From Caldifarciminota bacterium (GTDB taxonomy: Bacteria > Hydrothermota > Tepidihabitantia > B3-TA06), in the NCBI GenBank assembly GCA_016934635.1, contig JAFGSK010000003.1:62001-126000 (forward strand): DNA of 64,000 nt, read 5' to 3'. Position numbers and translations under genes: made by a program. Position 1 is the stretch's first letter, and every line of letters starts with the position of its first letter. Of this stretch, positions 1-8,926 are shown piece by piece. Under the pieces are notes generated by a model. That model saw only the letters and a program-made list of their open reading frames with translations, was not told the origin of the DNA and made no database searches.

Positions 1-859
1 CGTTATATATGGCACGCGCGACCACGCTGCGAGGTGCCATCTCTGAGTCCGGATGGTATGAGGGCATGAATCGATTCCCGTCCGGTGTCCTGAGCAATGC
101 GCCTTCCCCCCTGACTGCCTCTGATATAAGGAAGGCTCGTCCGTCAAGTTTCACACCGTAAAAAGATGTAGGATGAAACTGGATCAGTTCCAGGTCTGAA
201 ACCTCGGCTCCGGCACGCCAGGCCATTGCCACGCCGTCTCCGGTTGCAATGGGAGGGTTGGTGGTATGTTCGTATACTCCGCAGAGTCCTCCGGTAGCGA
301 GCATTACAACCTTTGCATGAATCTCGGTGAATTCGGAGGATTCTCGATCAAATGAAAGAACCCCGCAGCACCTTCTATCGTTACTCGTAAGAAGGTCTAT
401 CACGAAATGGTGCTCCCATAAGGTTACGTTCCTGGAAGACCGCACCGCCCTTATAAGACCCCACTCTACTTTTTGACCAGTGGTGTCTGCAGCATGCACA
501 ACCCTGTGCTTGGAGTGACCACCTTCAATACCGAGATCTAGATGCCCAGATGTTTCGGAAAAGTTGATGTCCAGATTATCCAACTCTTTTACGAGTCCGG
601 GACCTTCCTCGGTCATTACCTTAACCGCTTCAAGGTTACAGAGACCGTAGCCAGCCTTAACGGTATCTTTGGAGTGTATTTCCGGTGAGTCGTCGGGGCT
701 TAATGCAGCGGCGATGCCGCCCTGGGCGTAGTTTGTGTTCGATTCGGAATCGTCCTTTTTAGTCAACACGATTACCTTCCCGTGTTTTGCCATCCTGTAG
801 GCAAACCACAAACCGGCCATACCCGATCCGACCACGAGGAAGTCAGTGTCTAATCGCAT
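1..859 (-). CDS. nadB: L-aspartate oxidase, 3' end beyond window
   Basis: The 286 residues visible are the N-terminal part of a flavoprotein that oxidises L-aspartate to iminoaspartate, the first step of de novo NAD synthesis. The ATG at 859 directly follows the stop codon of the upstream gene. The translation opens with a Rossmann FAD-binding motif (VVGSGMAGLWFAYRMA). It continues with NYAQGGIAAAL, then GGHSKHRVVHAADTTGQ, and FHPTSFYG with SEAVRGEGALL near the window edge. The serine-rich STYAQGG-like and HxRxVHAxDxTG blocks are typical of NadB rather than succinate dehydrogenase. No frameshift is seen. The C-terminal helical domain lies outside the window. No nadA or nadC is visible here. 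Confidence 0.93.
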   Translation of the reverse strand, partial: MRLDTDFLVVGSGMAGLWFAYRMAKHGKVIVLTKKDDSESNTNYAQGGIAAALSPDDSPEIHSKDTVKAGYGLCNLEAVKVMTEEGPGLVKELDNLDINFSETSGHLDLGIEGGHSKHRVVHAADTTGQKVEWGLIRAVRSSRNVTLWEHHFVIDLLTSNDRRCCGVLSFDRESSEFTEIHAKVVMLATGGLCGVYEHTTNPPIATGDGVAMAWRAGAEVSDLELIQFHPTSFYGVKLDGRAFLISEAVRGEGALLRTPDGNRFMPSYHPDSEMAPRSVVARAIYN

Positions 860-1516
860 CTACTGGAAGCGGTAGACGAGTTGAATACCGGGTATGTGGG
901 GGTCAACAGAGATCCCGAGACCAAACTTCGATTCCTTGGGCTCGGAAAAGAATCCTGCGTCAAAGGCGCTTACAACCCTGGTTAAGAGCATTAGACCCAT
1001 CAATGCCTGAGATGTCTGCCAGGCGCGGCGCATGTCGTTCCGCTCTTCAAGATAGGAAAGCCTGAGGGAATCGGTTTCCCACACCCAGGCGTCTTCCTCG
1101 ACGAAGCTGTTTTTTTCGATGTATTCCAGTTGTTTCGTTAGGTCCTTCTCGTATAGAGCACGTGCTTCCCTTGCGATACCCTGGTTATAGTCGCCTGAGG
1201 AGAGAAAACCCTCCATCGCGGCAAGATATTTATGGGAACGGTTGTCCGGGTTAGCATGCGCATGCATAATAGCTGAATAGATGGATGCCCTGCGTTTTCC
1301 TGAAGCGTCCCATCCGAAACCTGCTACTCCTGCGGCGGTTATTCCGTCCACCCATAGGAATATTTCGCCCTTTACCTTATAGCCGCGGATGAGTTCTCCG
1401 GTACCGGGTAGTAGTAAGGAGTAAAGAGGGGCAAGCCTTTGAGCACTGCTGAGTTCGGCGCTTGTTGCTACGGAAGGATCTGCACCCAGAAGAATAAAAG
1501 TTAAAATAGCGCTCAT
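860..1516 (-). CDS. small secreted/membrane protein of unknown function
   Basis: This 218-residue protein begins with a hydrophobic segment that could be a signal peptide. Residues ~29-70 then contain a glycine-rich hydrophobic stretch (LLPGTGELIRGY...WVDGITAAGVAGFG) like those of DUF5683-type proteins, in which a PGxGxxxxG motif precedes short membrane helices. The middle (about 75-150) is charged and helical. The C-terminus (GLGISVDPHIPGIQLVYRF) looks like a terminal beta-strand ending in Phe, as in outer-membrane proteins. It sits between the M6 protease and nadB on the same strand, 10 bp after the protease stop, and its TAG abuts the nadB ATG. The three are therefore probably co-transcribed. 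I do not recognise a specific function. Confidence 0.7.
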   Translation of the reverse strand: MSAILTFILLGADPSVATSAELSSAQRLAPLYSLLLPGTGELIRGYKVKGEIFLWVDGITAAGVAGFGWDASGKRRASIYSAIMHAHANPDNRSHKYLAAMEGFLSSGDYNQGIAREARALYEKDLTKQLEYIEKNSFVEEDAWVWETDSLRLSYLEERNDMRRAWQTSQALMGLMLLTRVVSAFDAGFFSEPKESKFGLGISVDPHIPGIQLVYRFQ

Positions 1517-1526
1517 CTCGACTCCT

Positions 1527-4500
1527 TTAGCGAATCACGCCAAGTTTGTAGAGTTCAACCGCTTGTTGATCGGCCATCAAGGCCTCTACCCGAACTATAT
1601 ATAATCCGGGGACAGTTCCTTCAAGAAGCTCTTCAAGCCCGATGTCGTTTACCGTGTTCGGATCGAACGAAGGCTCAACGGTCTTAAGGAGCTTGCCCGA
1701 GATGTCGATAAGTTGAACCTTGAGGTTTTCAATGTCGCCAAGCAGTGCATGAAGATACGCATTGTTACTGGCAGGGTTGGGATATACGTAGATTTCATTC
1801 AACATCGATGACGGAGGCTCTTGCGCGTTAAAACCTTCGGTTACCAGGCCTGTGTTGGCAACATCGTGCATCCATTGTCCCCACAGAACCTCTGATCCAT
1901 TCATGCGCCACACGTGTACCTTGCCGCTGTTTGCTCCGGCAATCAGTTCAAGCTTTTGATCTGAGTCCAGGTCTGCCAAGGTAAGCGCTGTGCTGTTGGC
2001 GGCCTCGCGGGTATAAAGGGTCCTGTAAGGTTCCCGATCGCCCGGCTTAACAAGATAAACGCCGTGGTTCGGGGCCGCTACTGCAATTTCAGGTTCCTTG
2101 TCTCCATTTAGATCGCCAACCACAGGAGAAGTAGAAAAAGAGAAACCATAGGTTACTTCTAGTGGATACAAGTATCCTGAGATTTCGACAAACTCAAGTT
2201 CGGTATAGGTGTCAGGAAAAACGACCGGGAAATCTGTGGCGGAGCTGCCGTTGGCATTGAGTGCCCATAGACCGTTTGCCGAGGCGAAGATAACCTCAGG
2301 CAGTCCGTCTGCATCAATGTCTGCAAGTGCAGGAGCGGAGATAGGCGAAGGGAAGACCCTGCTCGAACTATACTTGACGGTACCGTCTGTTTCAACCAGA
2401 AAGTAGCGATAATTTCCATACTCACTGACAAGGCAGATGATTTCCCTCTCACCGTCTGCGTCAAGGTCGGCAACCATAGGTGGTACAAGGCAAGGAGCAG
2501 CTCCTTCTCCAAGATCTACCGGGAAGCCTTCCAGCGTTTCCCCTTCGCCGTCGAACGCGTACAAACGTCCTGCAGATGAGAGGAGTACGAAAGTAGCCTG
2601 TGTCTCATCTAACAGTGCGAAGCCCGGTCTTATCTCTTCTCCGATTTCAATTGGGAAGCCGTCCAGTAGTTCACCTTGATAATCATAGGCGTATATGGTT
2701 CCATACTCGTCAGCGGCAAGGATTTCAAGTGAACCGTTTCCGTCGAGATCACAAAGCATAGGTGCGGTGAAATTGCGACCCTCGAGTTGTACCGGAAATC
2801 CCTGTTTCTGTGTTGCGAAGCCTGAAACCAGGTTGTCGGCGTCGTAGGCGGAAATCGTTCCGTTGGCTCCCGCTATTACTACTTCAACTAGACCGTCTGA
2901 ATCCACGTCACCTGTTGCAGCCGGCCCGGCGATCTGATCGTTGAATGCGATCAGCATCGGATTGTCAACACTACCATAAGCTGAACCGTCTGCCTCCCAT
3001 GCAAAACCGAGCCTGTTTTCTCCCTCCTCGTAGCTTGCACCGATTACCAAGAGTTCTTTTTGACCGTCGTTATTGAGGTCAATCGACTGAACCGAGGTAA
3101 CCGCGTCAAGATATACCGCTTCCTTGGGAAAACCGTGCATCTTATTATCAAAGGTGATTTCCACCCGCATTGCGGTATCTGCAGTGTCCAGGACCGTTAC
3201 CGAGATTCCTGTTTCGCCGTAGTAACCTTCTGAGGAGGGATTTGTTTCAGGACCGAAACTTGGGTTACCGCCTGTTGCAAAGAATGGATCAAACGCCGAC
3301 CCTTCGGTGGCGTAAGTGCCTGAAGTTTCGTAATACAAAAGCTCGTAATCCTGTATTCCGTCAGCCTCCTCCATATCCACCGCGTTGTGCATCCCAAAGG
3401 GGGTCCATACATTAATGTAGTTGGCGTACCCCCAATCATCAACAACATCCTCGTCCACGTGCCAGATAATAACCCCGGCTCCGGGCTGAAATGCATCGTA
3501 CTCCCCGTCTTCTACCCAGATGGGTACGCCATCCTTAACATCCACGACCAGTATCGAATCAGGCCCAACTACCGTACTTTGACGATTCTCGATAAGGAAG
3601 TACTCCCTGTACATCTCGTTGCCCCTGCTGCTGTCAATTCGGATGGGGACCATGATTAGGGTTGGACGTTCTCCTTGCTGCCATTTATCGATCCCTAACG
3701 TGTCGAACTCAGCGGAATAAAGGGTGAGCGTCGTATCCCTGGTTACGATTATCGGATCTTCCCAGCCGAACATGTAACGATGATATGGATCGTGTATGGA
3801 AGGGATCTGACCAGGGGGATAACCTAACCAGCCTCCGCCGCCCATCAATGCCCAAGATCCCATCCCCTGAGTGTTGTATTCAACGTCGTAGAGATCGTAC
3901 CCACCCAGAAGGTGGGTGAACTCATGGTACAGGAGGCCGGGTAAACCGACCATATAGCCTTCAACCCTAGGTGATTCAGGAAGAATCGAAGCTGTCGATA
4001 CCCGTACGTTTTCGTTCACCAGCGCGTAGGGCAGGCCGGTGTAGGCTTCCAAAGCACCAGGGGTTACAGTGGCCGAAGCAAGATCGCTAACGTAACCGAA
4101 CGAATAGGAGGATTGAAGGGTGCTTCCGGCATGAAAGATTACTATCATGTCGAAGGTTGTATCCAGGGTCTTAAACTGGTAATCGGAGAAATCGATATCA
4201 GGGTCTTTATCTGCGGCTAGAAGCGCGTCCCGCATAAATAATGTCAGACCTCGGTCCAGATTGCTGGTATCGCCGTAATAAGCCATCTTCTGGGGGACCT
4301 TGTAGGCTGCAAATGGTTCTTTAGGATACACGTCGTACTCTATTACCAACCTGCCCCGGGAATTCAAAAGATAGAAATTGCGTAATCCCTGCATTTGATT
4401 GGCAAAAAAGGTACGGTCGTGGGGAGGGTCGTAGTAAAGGCCGTCTGAAGGAGAACCGTATCCTTTCAGGTCCATCCTGCCGTCACCCCAGGTAGTGGAG

Positions 4501-4748
4501 TCATCGTCAGTAGGAAATTCGATTCGTATAGCCAGTACCCTCAACGTGTCGGGAACATCGACCCTGGCCTGGAGGTATTCCATTGCCGCAGCATTAACTC
4601 TGGTAGGTGTGATTGCCGAACGCTCTAGAAGACTCTGGTAGTAAGGATCTGACATGCGAGACTCGAACGGCTTTACCGGAACCTCGATCTTTGTGGCAAG
4701 AAGGGCTGCCGAGGCAACAAACCCTAGTAGGGTAATGCGTCTAATCAT
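1527..4748 (-). CDS. secreted M6-family metalloprotease with FG-GAP repeats and C-terminal sorting domain
   Basis: This 1073-residue exoprotein has an N-terminal hydrophobic signal (about 1-20). An M6 (immune inhibitor A-like) metalloprotease domain carries the zinc site HEFTHLLGGYDLYD, with the two His at ~275 and ~279 and the catalytic Glu between them. From about residue 540 to 900 there are at least seven FG-GAP/VCBS calcium-binding repeats of the type DxDxDGxxE (DLNNDGQKEL, DVDSDGLVEV, DLDGNGSLEI, DLDADGEREI, DIDADGLPEV and others), expected to form a beta-propeller. The last ~90 residues (VYPNPASNNAYL...LYIVRVEA...KLGVI) match a type IX-style (T9SS type A) C-terminal sorting domain. A GGAAGGAG Shine-Dalgarno precedes the ATG. 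It is likely an extracellular protease, exported through the Sec system and then across the outer membrane. Confidence 0.9.
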   Translation of the reverse strand: MIRRITLLGFVASAALLATKIEVPVKPFESRMSDPYYQSLLERSAITPTRVNAAAMEYLQARVDVPDTLRVLAIRIEFPTDDDSTTWGDGRMDLKGYGSPSDGLYYDPPHDRTFFANQMQGLRNFYLLNSRGRLVIEYDVYPKEPFAAYKVPQKMAYYGDTSNLDRGLTLFMRDALLAADKDPDIDFSDYQFKTLDTTFDMIVIFHAGSTLQSSYSFGYVSDLASATVTPGALEAYTGLPYALVNENVRVSTASILPESPRVEGYMVGLPGLLYHEFTHLLGGYDLYDVEYNTQGMGSWALMGGGGWLGYPPGQIPSIHDPYHRYMFGWEDPIIVTRDTTLTLYSAEFDTLGIDKWQQGERPTLIMVPIRIDSSRGNEMYREYFLIENRQSTVVGPDSILVVDVKDGVPIWVEDGEYDAFQPGAGVIIWHVDEDVVDDWGYANYINVWTPFGMHNAVDMEEADGIQDYELLYYETSGTYATEGSAFDPFFATGGNPSFGPETNPSSEGYYGETGISVTVLDTADTAMRVEITFDNKMHGFPKEAVYLDAVTSVQSIDLNNDGQKELLVIGASYEEGENRLGFAWEADGSAYGSVDNPMLIAFNDQIAGPAATGDVDSDGLVEVVIAGANGTISAYDADNLVSGFATQKQGFPVQLEGRNFTAPMLCDLDGNGSLEILAADEYGTIYAYDYQGELLDGFPIEIGEEIRPGFALLDETQATFVLLSSAGRLYAFDGEGETLEGFPVDLGEGAAPCLVPPMVADLDADGEREIICLVSEYGNYRYFLVETDGTVKYSSSRVFPSPISAPALADIDADGLPEVIFASANGLWALNANGSSATDFPVVFPDTYTELEFVEISGYLYPLEVTYGFSFSTSPVVGDLNGDKEPEIAVAAPNHGVYLVKPGDREPYRTLYTREAANSTALTLADLDSDQKLELIAGANSGKVHVWRMNGSEVLWGQWMHDVANTGLVTEGFNAQEPPSSMLNEIYVYPNPASNNAYLHALLGDIENLKVQLIDISGKLLKTVEPSFDPNTVNDIGLEELLEGTVPGLYIVRVEALMADQQAVELYKLGVIR

Positions 4749-4860
4749 ATTACTCCTTCCGTCATCTAACTTGTATTCCGCCTTCTTTTAGGCGGGTTTT
4801 CTTGGTTTGCATAAAACGCACAATGCCTCGACGACCTCCGATTCTTCTTGTCATCTTGAG

Positions 4861-4945
4861 CGGAGAGAGAGGGATTCGAACCCCCGAGACGTTGCCGCCT
4901 ACACGATTTCGAGTCGTGCGCCTTCGTCCACTCGGCCATCTCTCC
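4861..4945 (-). tRNA. tRNA-Ser (anticodon CGA)
   Basis: An 85-nt class II tRNA reads from 4945 to 4861. The acceptor stem GGAGAGA pairs with TCTCTCC, the discriminator is G, and the T-arm is GGGGGTTCGAATCCCTC-like. The anticodon arm CACGA-CTCGAAA-TCGTG puts CGA at positions 34-36. The long variable arm typical of tRNA-Ser is present. CCA is not encoded. It lies 41 bp downstream of tadA and upstream of the M6 protease gene, on the same strand. Confidence 0.96.
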
Positions 4946-4985
4946 TTTTTGCAGACACATTCGGTATGTAAAGGTGTCCACATGA

Positions 4986-5510
4986 TTAATTCTCTTCTTG
5001 TTTCTTCAAATTTCCTTTTAAGCTATCCTGGCGACGTTTCTTAAAGAACGAACGCATCAGGGCCGCAGCTTCTTCTGTAAGCAGGCCTTCAGTAATCTCA
5101 AAGGTATGATTGAGCCTTGGGTCCTGACCAATCCTGTAGAGCGAGGAAACCCCTCCAAATTTGGGATCGCGTGTACCATAGACGATGCGGGGAATACGGC
5201 TCAATAGTGCCGCTCCCGCGCACATGAAGCACGGTTCCACGGTCACGTAAAGCGTACACCCAAGAAGTCGCCAGGATTTGAGAGCCGCCTGGGCAGCGGT
5301 TATTGCAATCATCTCCGCATGGGCGGTTGCATCCTGGAGTCGTTCGGTCTGATTATGGCCCCGACCGATAATCCGACCTTCATGGATCACGACCGCTCCC
5401 ACCGGGGTTTCCCCTTCACGGTAGCCAGCCTTTGCCTCCCTCAACGCCTCACGCATCCAACGTTCGTCCTCGTTTGTCAATATCTTCTGCTCCTTGAATA
5501 CTTTGACCAC
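4986..5510 (-). CDS. tadA: tRNA-specific adenosine deaminase
   Basis: TadA deaminates A34 of tRNA-Arg(ACG) to inosine so that one tRNA can read CGU, CGC and CGA. The 174-residue protein has the cytidine-deaminase-fold zinc motif HAE (His64, catalytic Glu66) and PCFMC (Cys94 and Cys97). The flanking blocks TPVGAV, GRGHNQ and RIVYGTRDPKFGG are typical of TadA. A positively charged C-terminal tail follows (FFKKRRQDS). The promoter TTGACA-N16-TATCCT lies 45-72 bp upstream. The gene lies between tRNA-Ser(CGA) downstream and tRNA-Arg(ACG), its own substrate, about 410 bp upstream on the same strand. Confidence 0.95.
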   Translation of the reverse strand: MVKVFKEQKILTNEDERWMREALREAKAGYREGETPVGAVVIHEGRIIGRGHNQTERLQDATAHAEMIAITAAQAALKSWRLLGCTLYVTVEPCFMCAGAALLSRIPRIVYGTRDPKFGGVSSLYRIGQDPRLNHTFEITEGLLTEEAAALMRSFFKKRRQDSLKGNLKKQEEN

Positions 5511-5554
5511 GCAGGCAATATCCCTTTCATCGCACCCTTCGTCATATAACGTTA

Positions 5555-5582
5555 AGGATAGTCATAACTTGAACAGTGTCAA
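5555..5582 (-). promoter_or_regulatory. sigma-70-type promoter for tadA
   Basis: On the minus strand TTGACA (5582-5577) is followed after 16 bp by TATCCT (5560-5555). The expected transcription start is near 5548, about 38 nt before the tadA ATG. Confidence 0.6.
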
Positions 5583-5918
5583 GCCTACGAACTCCGAAGT
5601 CCTTAAGGACATTCTCACAAACCCTTCGAGCTAATACTCGGCTTTTGAAGCAGAAACACACTTAACACAAAAAAAAATCCTAATTGTACAGATGCAAATT
5701 TACTCAGCTTTCATTTATTACGAACAGGTAGCTTGTTATATGATATTCAAAAGATCCAAAGACAAGAGAATCAGGGCTATGGATGGATTATTACGTGCGT
5801 TGGTTTAAAAGCTCATTTACCGGCGAAGTCTGGTTTAGAAAAATCGAGGGTGTTTTTTTGTGCGCTTGCTTTGTAAACACATCGTATATTTCAACCAGAG
5901 GTGAAAATATGCCAAAAA
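5583..5918. other. AT-rich intergenic stretch, no gene seen
   Basis: Between the tadA promoter and tRNA-Arg the sequence is AT-rich with runs of A and no coding signal, repeat or convincing terminator that I can see. Confidence 0.5.
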
Positions 5919-5992
5919 TACGCCCGGAGGGATTCGAACCCCCAACCTTCTGATCCGTAGTCAGATGCTCTGTCCAGTTGAGCCACGGGCGC
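5919..5992 (-). tRNA. tRNA-Arg (anticodon ACG)
   Basis: A 74-nt tRNA reads from 5992 to 5919. The acceptor stem GCGCCCG pairs with CGGGCGT (the last pair is G-U) and the discriminator is A. The D-arm is GCTC...GAGC and the T-arm GGGGGTTCGAATCCCTC. The anticodon arm TCTGA-CTACGGA-TCAGA puts ACG at 34-36. This is the A34 tRNA that TadA converts to inosine, and tadA is the next gene downstream. CCA is not encoded. Confidence 0.96.
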
Positions 5993-6001
5993 AACTGAGG
6001 T

Positions 6002-6029
6002 ATTCTAGTGAAAGGAAATGATTTGTCAA
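6002..6029 (-). promoter_or_regulatory. promoter for tRNA-Arg(ACG)
   Basis: On the minus strand TTGACA (6029-6024) and TAGAAT (6007-6002) are separated by 16 bp. The expected start is a few bases upstream of the mature tRNA 5' end at 5992. Confidence 0.7.
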
Positions 6030-6169
6030 TGATCCGCATTGCTTGTAGGTTTACTCACCTTAAGCCCTGTGTATTAGATATGATCATAATCAATAATGGT
6101 CAAATCAACTAAGTTGGGTTTTTCATCGCATTTTATACTCGATAATATCCTGACTCAGAATAAAGGGAC

Positions 6170-6198
6170 TTGACATCTTGGTGAAAAATGCCTATAGT
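6170..6198 (+). promoter_or_regulatory. promoter of first BNR-propeller gene, with ~300-nt leader
   Basis: TTGACA (6170-6175) and TATAGT (6193-6198) are 17 bp apart. The next solid start codon is the ATG at 6509, leaving an untranslated leader of about 300 nt (6205-6508). A 64-codon open frame inside the leader (6289-6483) has no good ribosome site and is probably chance. I recognise no known riboswitch in the leader. Confidence 0.65.
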
Positions 6199-6508
6199 TA
6201 AGGTAGTGATACGATTCAGGGTAAGATGACAGTAAGATAAGTTAAGTGAGTCATTTTACGAAGATCAGGTCAAGTTTCTAATTCGGAGGTGCAGAAACTG
6301 AAAAGAGGATCTGGAAATGTGTCGCTGAAGCAGATAAGGAGGAGCACGGGAAACGTATATTGTCAGATGGTCTGGAACGGAAGTGCACTTAATAAGATGC
6401 ATTCAACAAGGATGAGTGTGCAAGTAAAAAATCTGTTTTTGGTGAGATGTTTCATTGGAAAAGAAATAAACAACTTAAGTTAGCATTTAAGCCTAAAGGA
6501 GGACATTA

Positions 6509-8557
6509 ATGCTCAAGAAACTAATTGTGCTGGTAACAGTAACGACTGTGGTTGCTTTAGCCGCTGGTGTTACAGCCGTTACTCCTAAAATCCAGATGGA
6601 AGGGGTACCTTTTTATGGCACTATTCCCAATGCCAAGTATCCTGATACAAGTCCGATCCAGTGGCAGAGCGGCACTGCATATCCACTTGAGATGATGATG
6701 CCTGCGACTGCGAGGCAGATTGGCCTAACCACATATGACCATCAGCAGAATGGGGCTCAAGGTAATCGTGTGGTTCCGTTTCCCTTTAACAACGATACCT
6801 GCGTTCACGTATGCTGGACATACTCGGCGGACGAAAATGAGGACCATCCCAATCGCGCCGTTTACTGGAATGTATGGTCGAACAACGCCTCGAAGGTTTA
6901 TAGTCCAACTGGAGTTAAGGCTAACCAAAACAGGGCAGGATACACGACAATGGGTATTCTTCCGGACGGCAGGGCAGTTGTCGCCTTCCACGAGTTACTA
7001 TCCTCAAGCATAACGTCCGATCCAGTATCCAAGATTGCTGTTGAAGCAGCTCCTGGTTTCCGAGTGTTCAATTCGCCTGTTCAGGTGAGCCAGAACAAGT
7101 TTAATGGGGACTGGCCAATCTGGCCGCACATCGTAATTGGCTCAGATGGCGTAATTCACGTCGTTTCCTGCAATCAGGATACATCATCCAAAGCTGTATG
7201 CTACTCCCGCTCCACGAATCAGGGCGGATCCTACTCCGAGTGGGTGCAGATCAGCGATTACGAAGGAGCCGATGTCGGAGTTGCAGTCAGCGACGACGGA
7301 TCCAAGATCGCGATAGCTTGGGTCAGGGCCCTTTTGGATAATTTTGCCCTCGGTCACGTTATGTACAGGGAATCCACAGACGGAGGTTTGACCTGGGGTG
7401 ATCCTGTGAACATTACCGAAGGTTACTATCCTGCTGACTTCCCTCCAGACGATGATATTTATCGATTGTGGGCTGATTACGCCAGTCCTTGTATCGCATA
7501 CGACAAGCAAGGTAACCTGCACATTGTTTTCGAGGAAGGTCTTTACAGGCATGGAACCGACGATCAATTCTACATCTTTCCAGGTTACTATCACCGTATA
7601 GCTTACTGGAACGAAATTACTGATGATTTTACCATACCTTCCGGTAAATTCGGCACTTACCGCCCCGTATCCGTGGATGAAGGGTCAGGAGAAACCATTC
7701 TCGATTCAACGCTTTACGACATGGCTCTCTGGGGAATGAATCCAGATGTTTACAGCTCTGATAATATCATGGAGATAGGGGCCTGGAAACCTCAGCTGTC
7801 CTTCTGGGGTAATAACCCGATCGTAGTCTTCTGTGGACAGAGGGATCCAGCTGACGCGTCCATAGCTCACATACCAAACGGCGATCTCTATGTTACTGTG
7901 TCAGACGACAACGGTCAGACATGGAAGCCAATGTTCGACTGGGATTACACCGTTGTGCCGAACAGGGCTTGGTGGCTTGCAGAAAGAGGTTGCGTGACGA
8001 ACTTGACCTCCTCTCATACACCTGAAGGCAGGCAGGGTTTCTGTGCGGACGAGCAATTCGCTACTGTCTGGCCCAGGACCACCAGAAATAATATTTTACA
8101 CGTAACCTACCAGCTTGACCGCTTCACTGGACCGGCACTGTCGAATTACCCTACCGCAGGTTACTACTCCTCAAATCCTATTATGTACATACCGGTGGAG
8201 ATGACGATAGGAACTGTAACGGGTACGTTCAATCCTGATGGTTCAGATTATCCTGTTATCGGTGTGTCTGAGACTCCTTCCGTTGCCCAGTCCAGAGTAG
8301 AGGTTTTGGGTTCCAACGTATTTACAAAATCGGTCTCCTTTGCCGTTGAATGTCCTTTAACTACCGGTTCACTCAAGATATACGATGCATCTGGTTCTCT
8401 AGTAAAGACCGTTTACGAAGGCGCGTTTACTGAATCCCAGACCTTGACCTGGGACGGTACAGATAACTTCGGCGCTAAGGTATCCAACGGTGTATACTTC
8501 TATTCGTTTATTACATCCCAGATTAACGAAAGCGGTCGACTGGTTTTGGTTCGTTAG
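6509..8557 (+). CDS. secreted Asp-box (BNR) beta-propeller protein with FlgD-like C-terminal domain, paralogue 1
   Basis: This 682-residue protein starts with a signal peptide (LIVLVTVTTVVALAAGVTA) after a strong AAAGGAGG site. The body carries sialidase-type Asp boxes (SRSTNQGGSY, ESTDGGLTW, VSDDNGQTW), consistent with a beta-propeller. I do not see a convincing set of sialidase catalytic residues, so an enzymatic role is unproven. A block YDHQQNGAQGNRVVP near residue 75 is shared by all three paralogues. The last ~80 residues (SLKIYDASGSLVKTVYEG...LTWDGTDNFG...GVYFYSF...GRLVLVR) form a FlgD-like Ig domain used as a C-terminal sorting or anchoring module. It is probably a cell-surface or secreted protein that binds or degrades polymer. 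A strong terminator follows. Confidence 0.8.
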   Translation: MLKKLIVLVTVTTVVALAAGVTAVTPKIQMEGVPFYGTIPNAKYPDTSPIQWQSGTAYPLEMMMPATARQIGLTTYDHQQNGAQGNRVVPFPFNNDTCVHVCWTYSADENEDHPNRAVYWNVWSNNASKVYSPTGVKANQNRAGYTTMGILPDGRAVVAFHELLSSSITSDPVSKIAVEAAPGFRVFNSPVQVSQNKFNGDWPIWPHIVIGSDGVIHVVSCNQDTSSKAVCYSRSTNQGGSYSEWVQISDYEGADVGVAVSDDGSKIAIAWVRALLDNFALGHVMYRESTDGGLTWGDPVNITEGYYPADFPPDDDIYRLWADYASPCIAYDKQGNLHIVFEEGLYRHGTDDQFYIFPGYYHRIAYWNEITDDFTIPSGKFGTYRPVSVDEGSGETILDSTLYDMALWGMNPDVYSSDNIMEIGAWKPQLSFWGNNPIVVFCGQRDPADASIAHIPNGDLYVTVSDDNGQTWKPMFDWDYTVVPNRAWWLAERGCVTNLTSSHTPEGRQGFCADEQFATVWPRTTRNNILHVTYQLDRFTGPALSNYPTAGYYSSNPIMYIPVEMTIGTVTGTFNPDGSDYPVIGVSETPSVAQSRVEVLGSNVFTKSVSFAVECPLTTGSLKIYDASGSLVKTVYEGAFTESQTLTWDGTDNFGAKVSNGVYFYSFITSQINESGRLVLVR

Positions 8558-8583
8558 TCTGATTTTAAACCCAATCTTACGAA

Positions 8584-8612
8584 GGGGAGAGTAGATACTC
8601 TCCCCTTTTTTT
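8584..8612 (+). terminator. rho-independent terminator after paralogue 1
   Basis: The 9-bp stem GGGGAGAGT/ACTCTCCCC (8584-8592 with 8597-8605) has a 4-nt loop and is followed by seven T (8606-8612). Confidence 0.93.
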
Positions 8613-8647
8613 ACTCCGAATAGTGCATCTGTTCAGAAGAAGAAACC

Positions 8648-8675
8648 TTGACAGGGGGCAGAGAATTCCTATAGT
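8648..8675 (+). promoter_or_regulatory. promoter of second propeller gene, with ~250-nt leader
   Basis: TTGACA (8648-8653) and TATAGT (8670-8675) are 16 bp apart. As for paralogue 1, the -10 sits in CCTATAGTTAA and a long leader (about 245 nt) separates it from the ATG at 8927. The two leaders share little other obvious sequence. Confidence 0.65.
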
Positions 8676-8926
8676 TAATATAGAAAAAGCGAATAGCGGA
8701 AGTCTAAGTGGTCAGATTAGGAATAAAGATGGAGGTGAAGAAATCAAAAAAACAATCGGGAATGTGTTCGGAAGGCAACCTTGTGTATCTAAGGATTGTA
8801 AACATCAGAGAAGAGAAAAGTGGTCTTGGAGTCCTTTGGCCGGTTGATTAAGACATGTTCCTGTAACAAACAATTTCTTTAACAACAAGGTGCAATACAT
8901 GCACTTTTGAGTTGAAGGAGGATATC

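Noticed and set aside
4779-4798. CCGCC...GGCGG hairpin between tRNA-Ser and the M6 protease gene as a terminator
   Set aside because: On the minus strand, where the flanking genes lie, no T-run follows it. The T-rich side faces the plus strand, which has no gene.
4762-5044. Open frames overlapping tRNA-Ser
   Set aside because: They run across the tRNA and intergenic DNA and have no protein-like features.
6289-6483. 64-codon open frame in the leader before the first propeller gene
   Set aside because: No convincing ribosome site, biased composition unlike neighbours, and it lies inside the promoter-to-ATG leader.
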